Positions 10,913 through 23,409 of a stretch of DNA of 64,000 nucleotides are shown one piece after another. The notes under the pieces are model-generated. The model made no database searches, was not told where the DNA came from, and saw nothing but the letters and a program-made list of their open reading frames with translations. Position numbers and translations under genes: made by a program. Source of the DNA: Polydactylus sextarius (lineage: Eukaryota > Chordata > Actinopteri > Polynemidae); the NCBI GenBank assembly GCA_016801845.1, contig CM028915.1, positions 11,801,501 to 11,865,500 on the forward strand, given 5' to 3'. The stretch's first letter is position 1, and each line of letters begins with the position of its first letter.

Positions 10913-13900
10913 TCATTTCTGGCCAAAAACTCCTGGTTCCAACTTGGTGCTGCTGCTGCGACCCCAGCAGCTTGCTGTGATGCTCATGCTGCGCTGGGCT
11001 GCTCCTTGGCTGTGGGTCTGAGCTCGCTCCAGCCGCTCCCGCTCCAGCCTCTCGCTGTCCGACTGGCTCTGTGTGCGCTCTGGTCTGTTGTGGATGCTGC
11101 CTGTCGGGGAGCTCGGGGCTGGCTGGGAGGAGATGGTGCGCAGCAGGTGGTTCCTCTTTCTGAGGAAGTCGCTGTTTGCACCCAAACCAAAGCTGCCTTT
11201 ACGTAACACCATGCGTGCACTGCTGGACTTGGCTGGCCGAGAACGGTGGTTGTACTCCAGCTGGGACAAATGAGCCGCATATCCTTCTGTGATGAACTAG
11301 ATTGAGGATCAGAAGAGTCATACCATCAACCAGGACAGAAACACAGCATTTTCTCCTTGAAGTTTTATAATAGAATGTTTAGATCTTGTCCAAAGTTGTG
11401 CATAAAATGATCAAATGGTACCTGGCACTGGTGCTGCATCTTCTTGGAGGGTCTGCCGACAATGTATATTTGAGAAGGAGGGAGGCCTATGGAGGTGTAG
11501 ACTGAGATGTCTTTGGTTGATCCATAGCCAGCGAAAATCTTCATGTGAGCCTGGAATCAGTCAAATTACAAAGAAAATGTTACTGGACAAAGTAAATATG
11601 GTTCACATAGTAATATCAACAACACTGTTTTAGTTTCATTTATAAAAGTATATTGTTTCTCATTCCACATTGCCTAACCTCTGTCAAGGACTTGAGGAAG
11701 TTGGCTTTGTGTCTGAGTGGGTCGTGGACCAGACCATCACAGAAGGAGACGATGCCATGAGGGAAGTTGTGCTGAGACAACCAAGCAACTACTCGCTGTT
11801 TCTGCATGTCTGGACGTCCTGTTACATAGATGATCAAATAGCCCAAATCCTGCCAGTGCCTGCAAAGATGAGCAACAGGAGAATATATTACACAAGACGT
11901 AAAAACAACAGATTTACACGTTTATGTGTGTTAATCTAAAAGAATCTGTTGAGGACAATGGAAGAGGCAGCTAGGTTACCTGACAACGTCCACAGCTCCC
12001 GCCCGCACTTTAGGATCACTGCCCATGATTGACACACTAGCAGCAAAAGACCCATCAATACTGAACACCACAAACTCTGTGCCACGTGGAATAACGGTCA
12101 GGTAGCTGTCTGCAAACGTGTGGTCGCCCCTGGGAAACAGAATGAACAACATTGAGCGAGAAAATGAAGAGGGACAAAGATCAAAATGAAATTCAAGAAA
12201 CTGAAATTTAGCTTGTGGACACAGAAGCTTAATAAAATGATTAAATAGTAAATTTAAAGAATCTTCTACAAAACTTTAAAAAAACACACAACATAAGAGT
12301 TGGACTAAAGACAAGCTCATCCAGACCAGTCTCACCTGACGACCATTTTAACTGGGTAGACTCCGATGCCCAGACGTTTGTCTTCTGGAATGATAAAAGA
12401 CACACGGCCACTGCTGTTGGTCACCTCTGTATTGAAGTACACCCACTCTCCTGATGGAGGCTGGGTCATGATGTGGAGGTCGACCTGAATGGGATTGAAA
12501 AACAAACAAGATGTTATGATAGAAAACAAATGAGACAGACGTTACTGACACCAGTCTGTATACTGCTGCATGTGAGAACAGAATAGCACCTTCTCCCCGG
12601 CCAAAGTGACCATGTCCAGAGGACCGTACATGAAGCGACCTGTCACCACCTGCTGAGAGTCTTCAGTAAATACAGCATCATTCACTCGGTGGTTGGCCGT
12701 CACATTCTGTCAATGGAAGAACAAAGATACATATTGAAATTTGGTTTCTGTGAATTCAGTTGAGCTATAAACAATTTCCTCATGTTGAAGGTTTATTTTT
12801 TTTTCCAAGAGTTTTGTTTGTGTTTTTCCAAATCTCTGATGAATTATGTTTAAAGAGACCAAAGTAAAAGAACCAGAATGATGTGATTAGATAAAAAGCA
12901 TTTCAGCTGCTCCAAAGCATCTTAAAACCGGCTCCTTCTGCAGATCTGAGACGTACCCTGATCTTTACATGAGTTCTCTTGCGGAGCCACTTCTCACGAG
13001 GTTTGGAGGGGGTGAATTCAGACACTTCTTTCCCGTCAAGCTCTAGGATGCTGGAGTTTTCATGCCTCATGACCTAAAGGAGACATGTCAGTGACTCATC
13101 AGTACATACGAAGAGAACCTACGGCCTGCAGATTACATATTAACAAGTGATAAAGAATGGTAGGTATTATAGTGTTTACTCACCTGTCTCAGGAGAAAAG
13201 ACACAACATCAGTGGACTCCCAGTATGATGCGTGGAAGAGGTGCGGTAAAGCCACTGTGGGGAAAGCTGTCAGAGCATCGGGGCAGTACAGGGCAAAGTC
13301 CAACCGCTTTGTGCCCCACCAACGTGCGGCAACTGTGATGGGAATGGAGTTAATAAGGTGCAGAGATTTAAGATGAAATTGTGATGCATGTGATGTCACG
13401 CAAAGGTGCAACACCCCTGAAACTAAAACCGAAAGAACTGTTTCAATCATTAACCACAGTCACCACCGCTCCCAGCAGATCTTCAGCTACAGGAGGGAAA
13501 AGGAAGGAGTTTATAACCATTATTAACAAGAAGGTCAAGAGCTGGAATTCAAGTACAGGAAGAAAAGGATAGAATCAATATGTGATTATAAAACATATGC
13601 ATCTCAAGGTGGTCATTCGTGTTAGTACAGGAATGAAAACAATTATGGATTTGAAAAAAAGGGATGAGATGTGGATTATTAGTCCTCAACAGTGGAAACA
13701 AATTTTATGAATTCAACTTTGAAAGAATATGAGTAAAAGGGAGGAAAAGGATTCTTTCTGGGAAAGCAGCAAAACCACCCAAGTTTCTTGATTATGATAA
13801 TATGAAAACAGCACAAAGCAAAGAGCTGTAGCCTCACTATGATTTCAGTAGTCCCCTCTCTTAGAAATATACCTTGGTCCACTTCAGCCTGGGAGTCCAG

Positions 13901-14939
13901 TGAGACCAGATCAGATATAGCACAGTCCAACCCCGCTGAGAGGCAGTTCTCGTACTGGCCAGTGGGACTTAGACCTTCACTAGGGTCTGTCTCACCATCC
14001 AGCTCTGGAACTAGATCTGAATCAGGAGATCCTGGGGCCTGGTCAGCCTTTACTTTCTTACGGGACTTAGGAGGACTTTTCAGGAAGAATTTATTTTGTG
14101 ATGATAAGGCGAGTTGGGACAAAAGGCTGGACTTTTTGGAATAATTAGTCTGGCATGATTTGGCTATGGGAGAAAAAAAGAGAAAAAAAAAACAGATGCA
14201 AGTTGATATGTGACAGTTCACGACAATATGACCAGACTGAAGAATGATGTTGAGATGTGTCCAGTGTTAGCAAGATGCGTTAAAACGGAATGTGAATGTA
14301 AAAGCTGAAAAACAATTGACAGTTACAGTAACAGTTGAGGTTGAGGGGAAAGGGTGATGCTGTTGAAAATCTTATGATGCTTTGATGTTGCAGGAGCAGA
14401 GATCTGTCTTTAGTTTATGTGCATTTCCAAAATTGTACTGTAGGTGCTTAAACAGCAGTGTGAAGAACAGCAATGTAAAGTACAAATAAATGTTCTGGTA
14501 ACAAAAGTGAAAGAGTGAGGAAGGGGAGGACAATCAAACAAACAGCAAACAGAGTACTGGTTATCTCAGCAAACACCGCAGTAGGGAGTGGACAATGCAG
14601 GAATGGCTAAGGGAGGCAGGTGTCCACATGCATTACAACATTAGATAAATGCAGCACTCATTCATTGCATTTACATTTAGACAGTGGATAAGAGTAAGAC
14701 AGACAGTGGAAAGTGGCGCTAAACTTATTCTTCTTCAGGACTGTGCTTGGGACTTTTAACAGGAGGTGGACAAAATGCCCTTCATCAGCTGCAATTCAAT
14801 GCAGATGTTATGTTTGGCTGAGTAGAAATAGCGAGAGGAGAGGGGTATTGTCTACCTGGCTAGACTGCTCCATCTGGATTGCAGGGTGTGTGTGGAGTCA
14901 GAGTATGGGGTCGAAAGAGAGTGGGAGAGAGGGATAGGG

Positions 14940-14984
<45 letters not shown>

Positions 14985-17900
14985 AAGATAGAGAGAGAGG
15001 ATGAGGGACAAGAGTTAGAAAAAGATACTAGACAGAGTAATAGAGAAAAGTTGGACTGAAAGAAAGGGAAGGAAAGTATTTGGTAATGTTTGTGTGAGTG
15101 GGAGGAAGAGAGAAAAGAGAGACTGGTTGGTATTCAGAACACTTACTGTTGGCTATGTTGGTGGCAGTGTAACTGTCTGCCATTCCTGAGACCTGGCTGG
15201 CAATGCTGACCTCACTGGCCCTCCGCTGGCCCCGGGAGAGGGGCCCCGTTACGGGGGATGAGGGGTACGAACTGTCCATGAAGACACCACCATGAGACTG
15301 AACAACATCCGCTATTGAGCCGAAACAAGGAGATCCCATTAGACAGAGACACAGGTAAGGGGGGAACTCACAGTGATGGGAGGAGGGGATATGTGGGTTA
15401 GGACAACAGGAGAGAAATGTGACGGCAGGCACCATGGTTTCAGAGGACAAGTGAAACCACAAGGTAGCCACGTGGTGGCCAAGGTCAGATTTCTGTAACC
15501 GACCAAGTGGAAACACAGGAATATGAATACATAAAACACTTAGTGAATGTAAAAATCACAAATGTCCACATCTGTTACAGTAACTTCCATGTGTTAGTAG
15601 CTTATCTAATTTCAAAGTGAAATTATAAAAACCTTAAAATAAAGCAAGATACTTTTATAAAATCTGATGACCTCTGACAATTATCACAAAGAGAACACAG
15701 AGCACAGTGTAATCGGGATGAATAGATAGGGCTCAAAGTACACTGTGCAAACACAACATCAAAAGCAGCACAATCTTCACATCGAAGCCTGTCTCTGAAA
15801 CACAGACGACTGGAGAAACACCTTCTGTTGACATTAATTATTTGATTTTATGGGAACGATGCAGACACACTAAAACGTGTCTTAACGACCACAGCACAAA
15901 CACAAATGCTTGCCAAACACTGAATGCGATATGAATGTGTGATGGCAACGACAAAACCAAACACAATGTGAGGCGGTGATCAGATTTTCTCAAGTATTTC
16001 CATGATACGTTGTAACAACTTGTTATAATTGCTACTACTAAAAAACAAAAAACCACACAATCCTCATAGGCCATGAATTCAGCCAGTAAATTAAACTGCC
16101 TATAAAAAGTAATATAGTAATTTAAACATGCAGTATATATACTGGTCTATTAATGTTTAATCTTTACTGCAGCTCTGAGATCTTGAAACAACAGTGATGG
16201 AAATACTCTGAGAGAAGACGTAGTGGATGTAAATCTGAGCATCTTGGTCAGGTAAGAGGGATGGAACAAACACACAAAGGAAACACAGATGCAGACAGAT
16301 GCAGGTGAATGGGAGAGGCTACACACACTCCATAGTGGCGGGTGTGGCTTTGAGGGAGCCCTCCTGCCAGTTTAGCACAGGCACAGGGATGCAGGTCTCA
16401 CTGATGGTCTCCTGACAGCGAATGGACAGGGGAGGCCCGCTGTCAAGTAGCAGCTGAGCGTTGCTCTGGACTGTCTCCACTACAGAGGGAGGTGGAGGGG
16501 CAGAAGGGGGGCAGAGGTCAGGAAGGGGGTTTTAGAGGTAGAGAACCAGGTACGCAGATATGGGGACAGGAGGCCAAGAGAGGAAGAAGGAAAGAAGACA
16601 AGGAAGACACAAAAACATATGAAGCAAGAACAACTGAACATGAGACAAGAAAGCAGAGTCAAGCCCTTAGTGGAGCCCACTTATCTGAGCCACAGCTTCT
16701 TCTTATTCATTTTCTATCATATCACCCTGTTCTAAGACTGTAAATGATCTAAAATCTACTAATGTATCTTGAATTTGTCATTAAAACTTTCCTGGTATTA
16801 CAAACATTTTAATTAGTTATGAAAGGCAGACCAAAGAATATTCAGTGACAGCTGATGTGATGAAAAACAATCACTTTTACATCTCTGACACATCAAACCC
16901 CCGGCCTGAAGTCATTAAGAAATACCTTTGTGCATATTACCCCTGATGTCACTCTTTAATAAGCCCTGGTTCCTGGGTTAGTGGTGGAACCTACGTCAAC
17001 TAAGAAAGAAATTCCCTTCCCATTAGCTACCTTAATAATATCTGGGTCCTTTTTTTGATGAATCACAGACAGATATTTGTGTAAAAAGGGTAAAGGGTGA
17101 GGCTCTAAGGGTTACTCTATTATAATGACCAGTCTGAAACAGAAACCACCAGCAGGACTATGACCACATTTAGATGAATAAACTGCTTCACAGAAGATGT
17201 TGAAGCACAAACAGTAGAAAAATGTTTCATTTTTCTTTGAGACGATGTTAACTCTGTGAGAAGAAACTCATAGCATGCTACTAAAGCATCTTTAAGGCAG
17301 GGTGCTGTCTATGGCATGCATCCGTGGGAAACGGGGCAGTGTCTGCTGATGTGATCTTAAGTTAAAAAGGAGAAATTAAAACAGCCATTTTATCACAAGG
17401 AATTTTGCATTTGTGTCTGTGCATGTGAATCCAAGTCAGAACTACACAGGTGACTTTACACCGTAGTTCACGATTGGATAAATTATTGAGCTGATATTAA
17501 TGAGGCTTCTATACATCATCAAGGGCTCACCCAGTAGGGCAGAGTTTCCATCTCCCAGGGGAAAGCGTTGGTAACGGGGCACGTTGAAGGGAGGCAAGAG
17601 GTGAAATTTCCTCTCCAGTAGAGGCTCCAGGCGGGAGGCTGAGGGGTCAGCCGGATGGAACAGGTTATAGACCTGCTGACAGGCAGGCCGCAGTTGGGCC
17701 ACTAGAGGGAGAAAGTGAACCAAAGATATGAGAAAGGAGAAGGGAATAGGAAGAACTTTCCATTTAGATGAAAATGTTGTGCAACAAAATGTGTATGTAT
17801 GTAATGTAACAAGGAGTATATATTCATAATCTATAATGTGAAGGTTTATCATTTGCAGGTCACCACACTTATTCACTTTTGTTGACACAACAGTTGACCT

Positions 17901-20900
17901 ATCATTACAATACAAGCGTCACTATAGAAAAAACATTGCATTCCTCTGTATGAAGCGGCTTACCATCCAGCATAGGAATGACGGTCTTTCTTAGGGCAAG
18001 TACCAGGCCCAATGGTGAGCCAAAGAGGAAAAAATCAGACACCTCAAAGTCAAACTTCCCCAGGGAGCCTCCATCCAGCATAGTGCTGCTGCTCGACCTG
18101 CGTGAAGCTCCATCGTTTCGCAAGACACTGGAGTGTAAGCTGGAAGGACAGCACAAAGTCATTTTCTCGCACAGACCTAAAAATAAGCCACAACTCTGTG
18201 TAATACTTGAAATGAAGACTGAGGACTTGTCTCAAACTATTGTCATCTCACATTAAGTACAACACACCTGGACAGGAAGGCCTGATGTTGTTTTATTGTG
18301 TCCAGTTCGTAGGTGGAGGAGTCACTTCTCTTGCGTGGCAGTTGTCTCTTGGTGTCATCGCCCACGCTGGCACGAGGGATGTCGATGTTACTGCGACTGA
18401 GGTGGCGGCTTCCCTCCAGCGTCGGAGAGGATGATCCATGACCGCTGTTGACAATGATGCCAGGAGAGAGGAGATCCTGATCCTGCAAGATTCGGGACAA
18501 TGTTAAGAAATACTTTTTTTCAGGATGAGTTATAATATGTAAACACTACTATAAACATTTAACCTGTAGTTACCTGTACACTGACGACACTGCCCCTGCG
18601 GCTGCTGTTCTGGCTTTCATTTACTGTCTGGTTGCTGCTGCAGAGAGCATCAAATCCCAAGATTCCTCCCACACAGTCCCCGATGAGGCATACCTAGAGA
18701 GGTGAAAGATCAATGATAATATTTATGACAAACTACATCCTAGTGGTTCAGGTTTACCTAAAATATTGATGTACTTTCAAGAAATGTACTTTCAAACATC
18801 CAAAATCGGTTACTAACATAAGAAAAATGGGTGGAAGTCAACTAATATAGATTCAACTAATGTAGTGTGTTAATATCACATATTACAAACTCATATAGGT
18901 AATTAAAATAATATAATCCTGTATCTGCTATGTAATGTTGCCATGTGAGAATTCATCAGCACTCACAACTTTACATATCAGTAACTGACCTGGCCCGAGA
19001 AGGCAGACCCGTCCAGAGACTTTATAAAATCAGCATACACCTGGTTGGCTCTGACGATGACGGTGGCCACGGCCTCCTGGTACTGTGGAGCAGAGGTGGC
19101 CAGGAGGGGTAGAGCAGCTAGTGGGATGTGGTCCTGGCTGCTGGACAGACAACCCTCATCATAGCTGTAAGGGCTCAGACTGTGAAAAAGGACAAAAATG
19201 GACAAAATCAAATGCTGGACTTTTTTTTTTGTTTTGGACAAGTCCAAAGCAACCACAGAGGATTTTAAAGAAATAAACACAGAAAGAGGGGGTGAGAGGG
19301 TGGGGTTAGTCAAGAACTGCATTGGGATTTTGTCCATCATTAGCAAACAAAACTCAAAGACAATGACAAGAAACACTCAATCATTATCCACAGTGCTTGC
19401 AGCCTGAAGAAAAATGTGTGTCCTCTTACTTGGACACCAGGGAGAAGGCCTCGGCACAGATGGCAGGGCAGGGTACCAAGCGGATGGCGATGCGCCCCAG
19501 CGCAGCAGGGTAGTGAACACGCATGACTGTGTCAAAAGCCGTACTAATCGTGTTGACGTCTGCCTGCTTGCTGTTCTGGTCCCCTCCGCCTGTATCCAGG
19601 ATGTTCCCTCCATGCAGAACCAAGATCAGCACATGGATCTTGGAGGGCTGCAGGCACTGCTGGGAGGAGCTCTCCTGAGAACAGCAAATTAAAAGAAGGG
19701 TGAAGGATGAGAATGCCGAGGAACAGCTCTTAGAAAATAAATGTAGGAACATCTTTGCATCCTAATGTACATCCTCTGTTTTCATGGTCAAAAGCTAAAA
19801 AGCATGCTTAGTGAGTGTGGAAAACAAAACAAAAAAAAAATCACAGATAAATAATAGTGCCTTTGTAATTGAGCATCAAATTACTTTTATCAGATTAGTG
19901 AGTCATGGCTTATTATTATTAGACTCAATTTCTTCAAACATGAACAACACAACATACTTGTTTTCACAACCATAGAAGGGGGTGCAGACCATGAAGGGAA
20001 ATAGAACAGATCCAATCTACACTCCACCTGGACAACTGTTCAACTTTACAGCAAACAATGACAAATGCTTCCTGAGGACAAGTCACATTAAATAGAACGG
20101 CGCAATGTGTAGTTTTGTCAAATGTGTCTGATCCAAAACTTCACATTTTCATAGAAGCACTGTTTGCACTGTACACTCAACGACACGGCTGCAAGAACAC
20201 AGGAGTTGAACAGTGGATGGGGAGGTTGAGGAGTACACATGGTTTTGGGTTTTAGCAACGGCAGGGAAAAGGGCAGGGGCAGTAAATACTGGGTTTGCTC
20301 AGGGAGGTTTCGAAGTCCCTGTGGAGCTACTGAGGTCCACGGTGGACTCAGGCCAAAATGTTTACTTACTGACTGGTGCCTTGTTACCATGATGGTGGGA
20401 ATAGAAGAGCTATCAGCTTGGTCGCTAACAGAGCCACGCATCTGAGCACAAGATGACACAGAGGCTCAGGGACAAACGGCCTGTCTTTTACCCTCCAAAG
20501 CCCAAAGGCTGATATACAACACTAAGTTTGTATTTGATAGTAAAACCGTAACTAAATTTAAACAATTTTAAGATAAGCTTTGGGGATTAAAGAGGATTTA
20601 CTGTTAATGACTCCTCAGGAATATTTATTTCATACACATTTCTGCAACAGAGAAGGTTGGTTAGGATTGTGTTTTGCATACGACCCCCTCAATGTCTGAC
20701 ACTCATACCTCATCTAGTCTTTCCTCACTGGTTGCTGTGTCATAATCCACGGTCATTTCCTTGAACAGCTCACCTGAAAACACACACACACATTCACACA
20801 AACACACTCTCTTAACATCAAGTATAACATCAGTGTGACTGTCTGTAATGAAGTGATCCAGATGTCTTTGTCGTACCAGGAGTTTCCTCAGTGTCTGCAG

Positions 20901-21947
20901 CTTCAATCTTGTCCATGAAATCGTTGGAGTTCCACTTGGCGATTTCTTTTGGGAAGACCTCCTCACCGTCTGAGAAATCCTCTGCAGAGGCAAAACAAGA
21001 CAAATCAAAATCAACCAAGTGCACTTGTCATCCAGGACTTAAAAATATATATATATCTACAGCTAGATACAGTGGTGCAAGTTACGCAGAAGAACCTTGT
21101 TATATTTTCACGCAGCATTTCATGTGTCAAATCTCTAAATAGATATAAAACTATAGCCAGGGACTATAAAATGTCACTGGCTGTTGTGGCTGTCACGTTA
21201 TGCTGGATGTTTCAAGTTCAGTCTTGGTGTTCAGCATTGGTTATTATGCAATCTCAACTGACAGGCACATGTGCAAAAGACAAGAACTAAAAACAAAGTG
21301 GACAGGAAAAAACATCTGTATCAGGAAAAAACATCTGTTTACAACACGATTATGTGCTGAGAGAAAGGTTTAAATTCATACTGATGGGCCGTGTTATCCG
21401 CTGTGTATAATTTTGTTATCTTAAAAAAGGATGTCTCCTTTTAATCTATAATTTCTCTCCTGAGACATTTTTGTTAAACTGCCAGCTTCTTCCATTCTGA
21501 GGAACAGGCAGCAATCTCCTTCACTTCTCCTCCACTTGTGCATTAGCAGGTTGAACATGAATTGACATTTTATGAACAAATCTCATGGTAAATTACAAAG
21601 GTAATTAGACAAATATATATGTGTGAAAAAAAATCACCATATTTAATATTTTGCAGACATTTAGTACCCAAAGTTGTTTATAATAGTAATAATAAAGAAG
21701 TTTTGTTTCCGCAGGTGGAAACTAGCTCAGACAAACCAAGATCAGATGACTGACTCAGCCTGTTGAGGATATTCCACCTCTACTTGAAAATCTCACTGGT
21801 TGCTCTGACCATATGTTTAGGATCATTGGCCTTCTGGATGATGAAACATCATCCAATGAGATTCGATGTATTTGGCTGACTCAAAGAGCATGATGATCCT
21901 GTACAGTTCTGCATTTATTCTGTTGCTTCTGTCACCAATGATATAAG

Positions 21948-21995
<48 letters not shown>

Positions 21996-23372
21996 GACAC
22001 ACACGCATCTTTCTGTTTTTGGTTCTGTTTGTGGTTTGCATCTTGTGGTGAACTGTCAGTGGTTGTGGTCATAAAGATTGTTTCTAACTGCTGACGAGGA
22101 AACATAAAAACCTACATCTTGTGCAACGTCCCTGACTTGCTGTCCAGTTTTCTTTCCAATGCAAAGGCCTGTGTTCCTGGTCTACCAGGTAGGTCTTCTT
22201 GTACCTTCTTGAGAGGTCTTCTTGCACCTCCTCACTGTTTAAACTGACAGAAAGTTCCACCTAACTTTAAACACAACTCTCAATCCACAGTCATCTCTCT
22301 GCCACATGTGAGCTTTTTTTAATGCATGAACATTGAAAAGTCACAGCTGTGGAGCCAAGTGTCCAATTACTTTTGAACTCTTATAAATCCAGGCACTGTG
22401 GGCTGTATTTCCCACACGATTCTTTTCAATCTTGATGCAAACTCACACAAATCAACCCTGAGACTTTCCACCTAATGTAGTATCCATGATTTTATTTCAC
22501 TGAATAATGTGACTAGTCAAATACTTCTGGTTTTGCTTGTGAATTAAAAGTTTTCTTGAGGCTCTTTCTTTATTAAACTCTACTAGAAAAAAAAAACATT
22601 TCTGTGTGTCTGTCAGAGGAGAGGGGCATAGTTAAAAATAAACCGTGACGTGCTTGCTTACATGTTTGTAATAGATGTTTACTGCAAGATGACCATAACC
22701 ACAAACAAACTTTAAAGCTAGAAATCTAATATCAAAAGCAATCTGAGCCAAGTCAGCCTGTTTCCATATTTAATTTGTGTACCTCCATCGTGTGATTCAT
22801 CCAGGCGCCAGAGCACACACTTATGTTTATATACTCTATATCTCAAGTTCATTCTGTTACGCCAACCTCATTGGTTTCCATAATTAAATAACTTATTTTA
22901 TAGATTGTCTTTATAGCGTAGGACCATCTGTAAATCAAGTAAAATAGGCACTGGAGCAGCACAACAGTAATCACTGTCACTGAGACAGAGGAGTATTTAC
23001 ACTAATGAATGACAGTGTAGTCATAATATGTGATATGCTTTGACTTCAGATCCGACACATAGTAATTAATGCATACAAACACGAATACGACAACACACAA
23101 TAAATTATTGGATGTCAACACAATTTAGTCTAACGATTGCATTTCATTTACTCACAATGTCATGAGCAGGGAAGTTATTAAACTTGGAACAGGTGGAAAC
23201 TAATGAATGCAGCAAAATCAGTATCAACATAATGAATGACAGCAACATAGATTTTATTCTTGTTTCATCATCTTGACGACACATAAACAGCATTGGTTTC
23301 AGGGAGGAGGGGGGTTCGTTTATTGTTTGGACGTGGCTTGAATTGTAAAGGACTGTCTGGGTATGTATGTGT

Positions 23373-23409
<37 letters not shown>

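Noticed and set aside
10826..11206. 126-codon plus-strand ORF opposite the last pitpnm2 exon
   Set aside because: Shadow of the real minus-strand frame, which matches the PITPNM2 C-terminus throughout; the 5' part is CT repeat.
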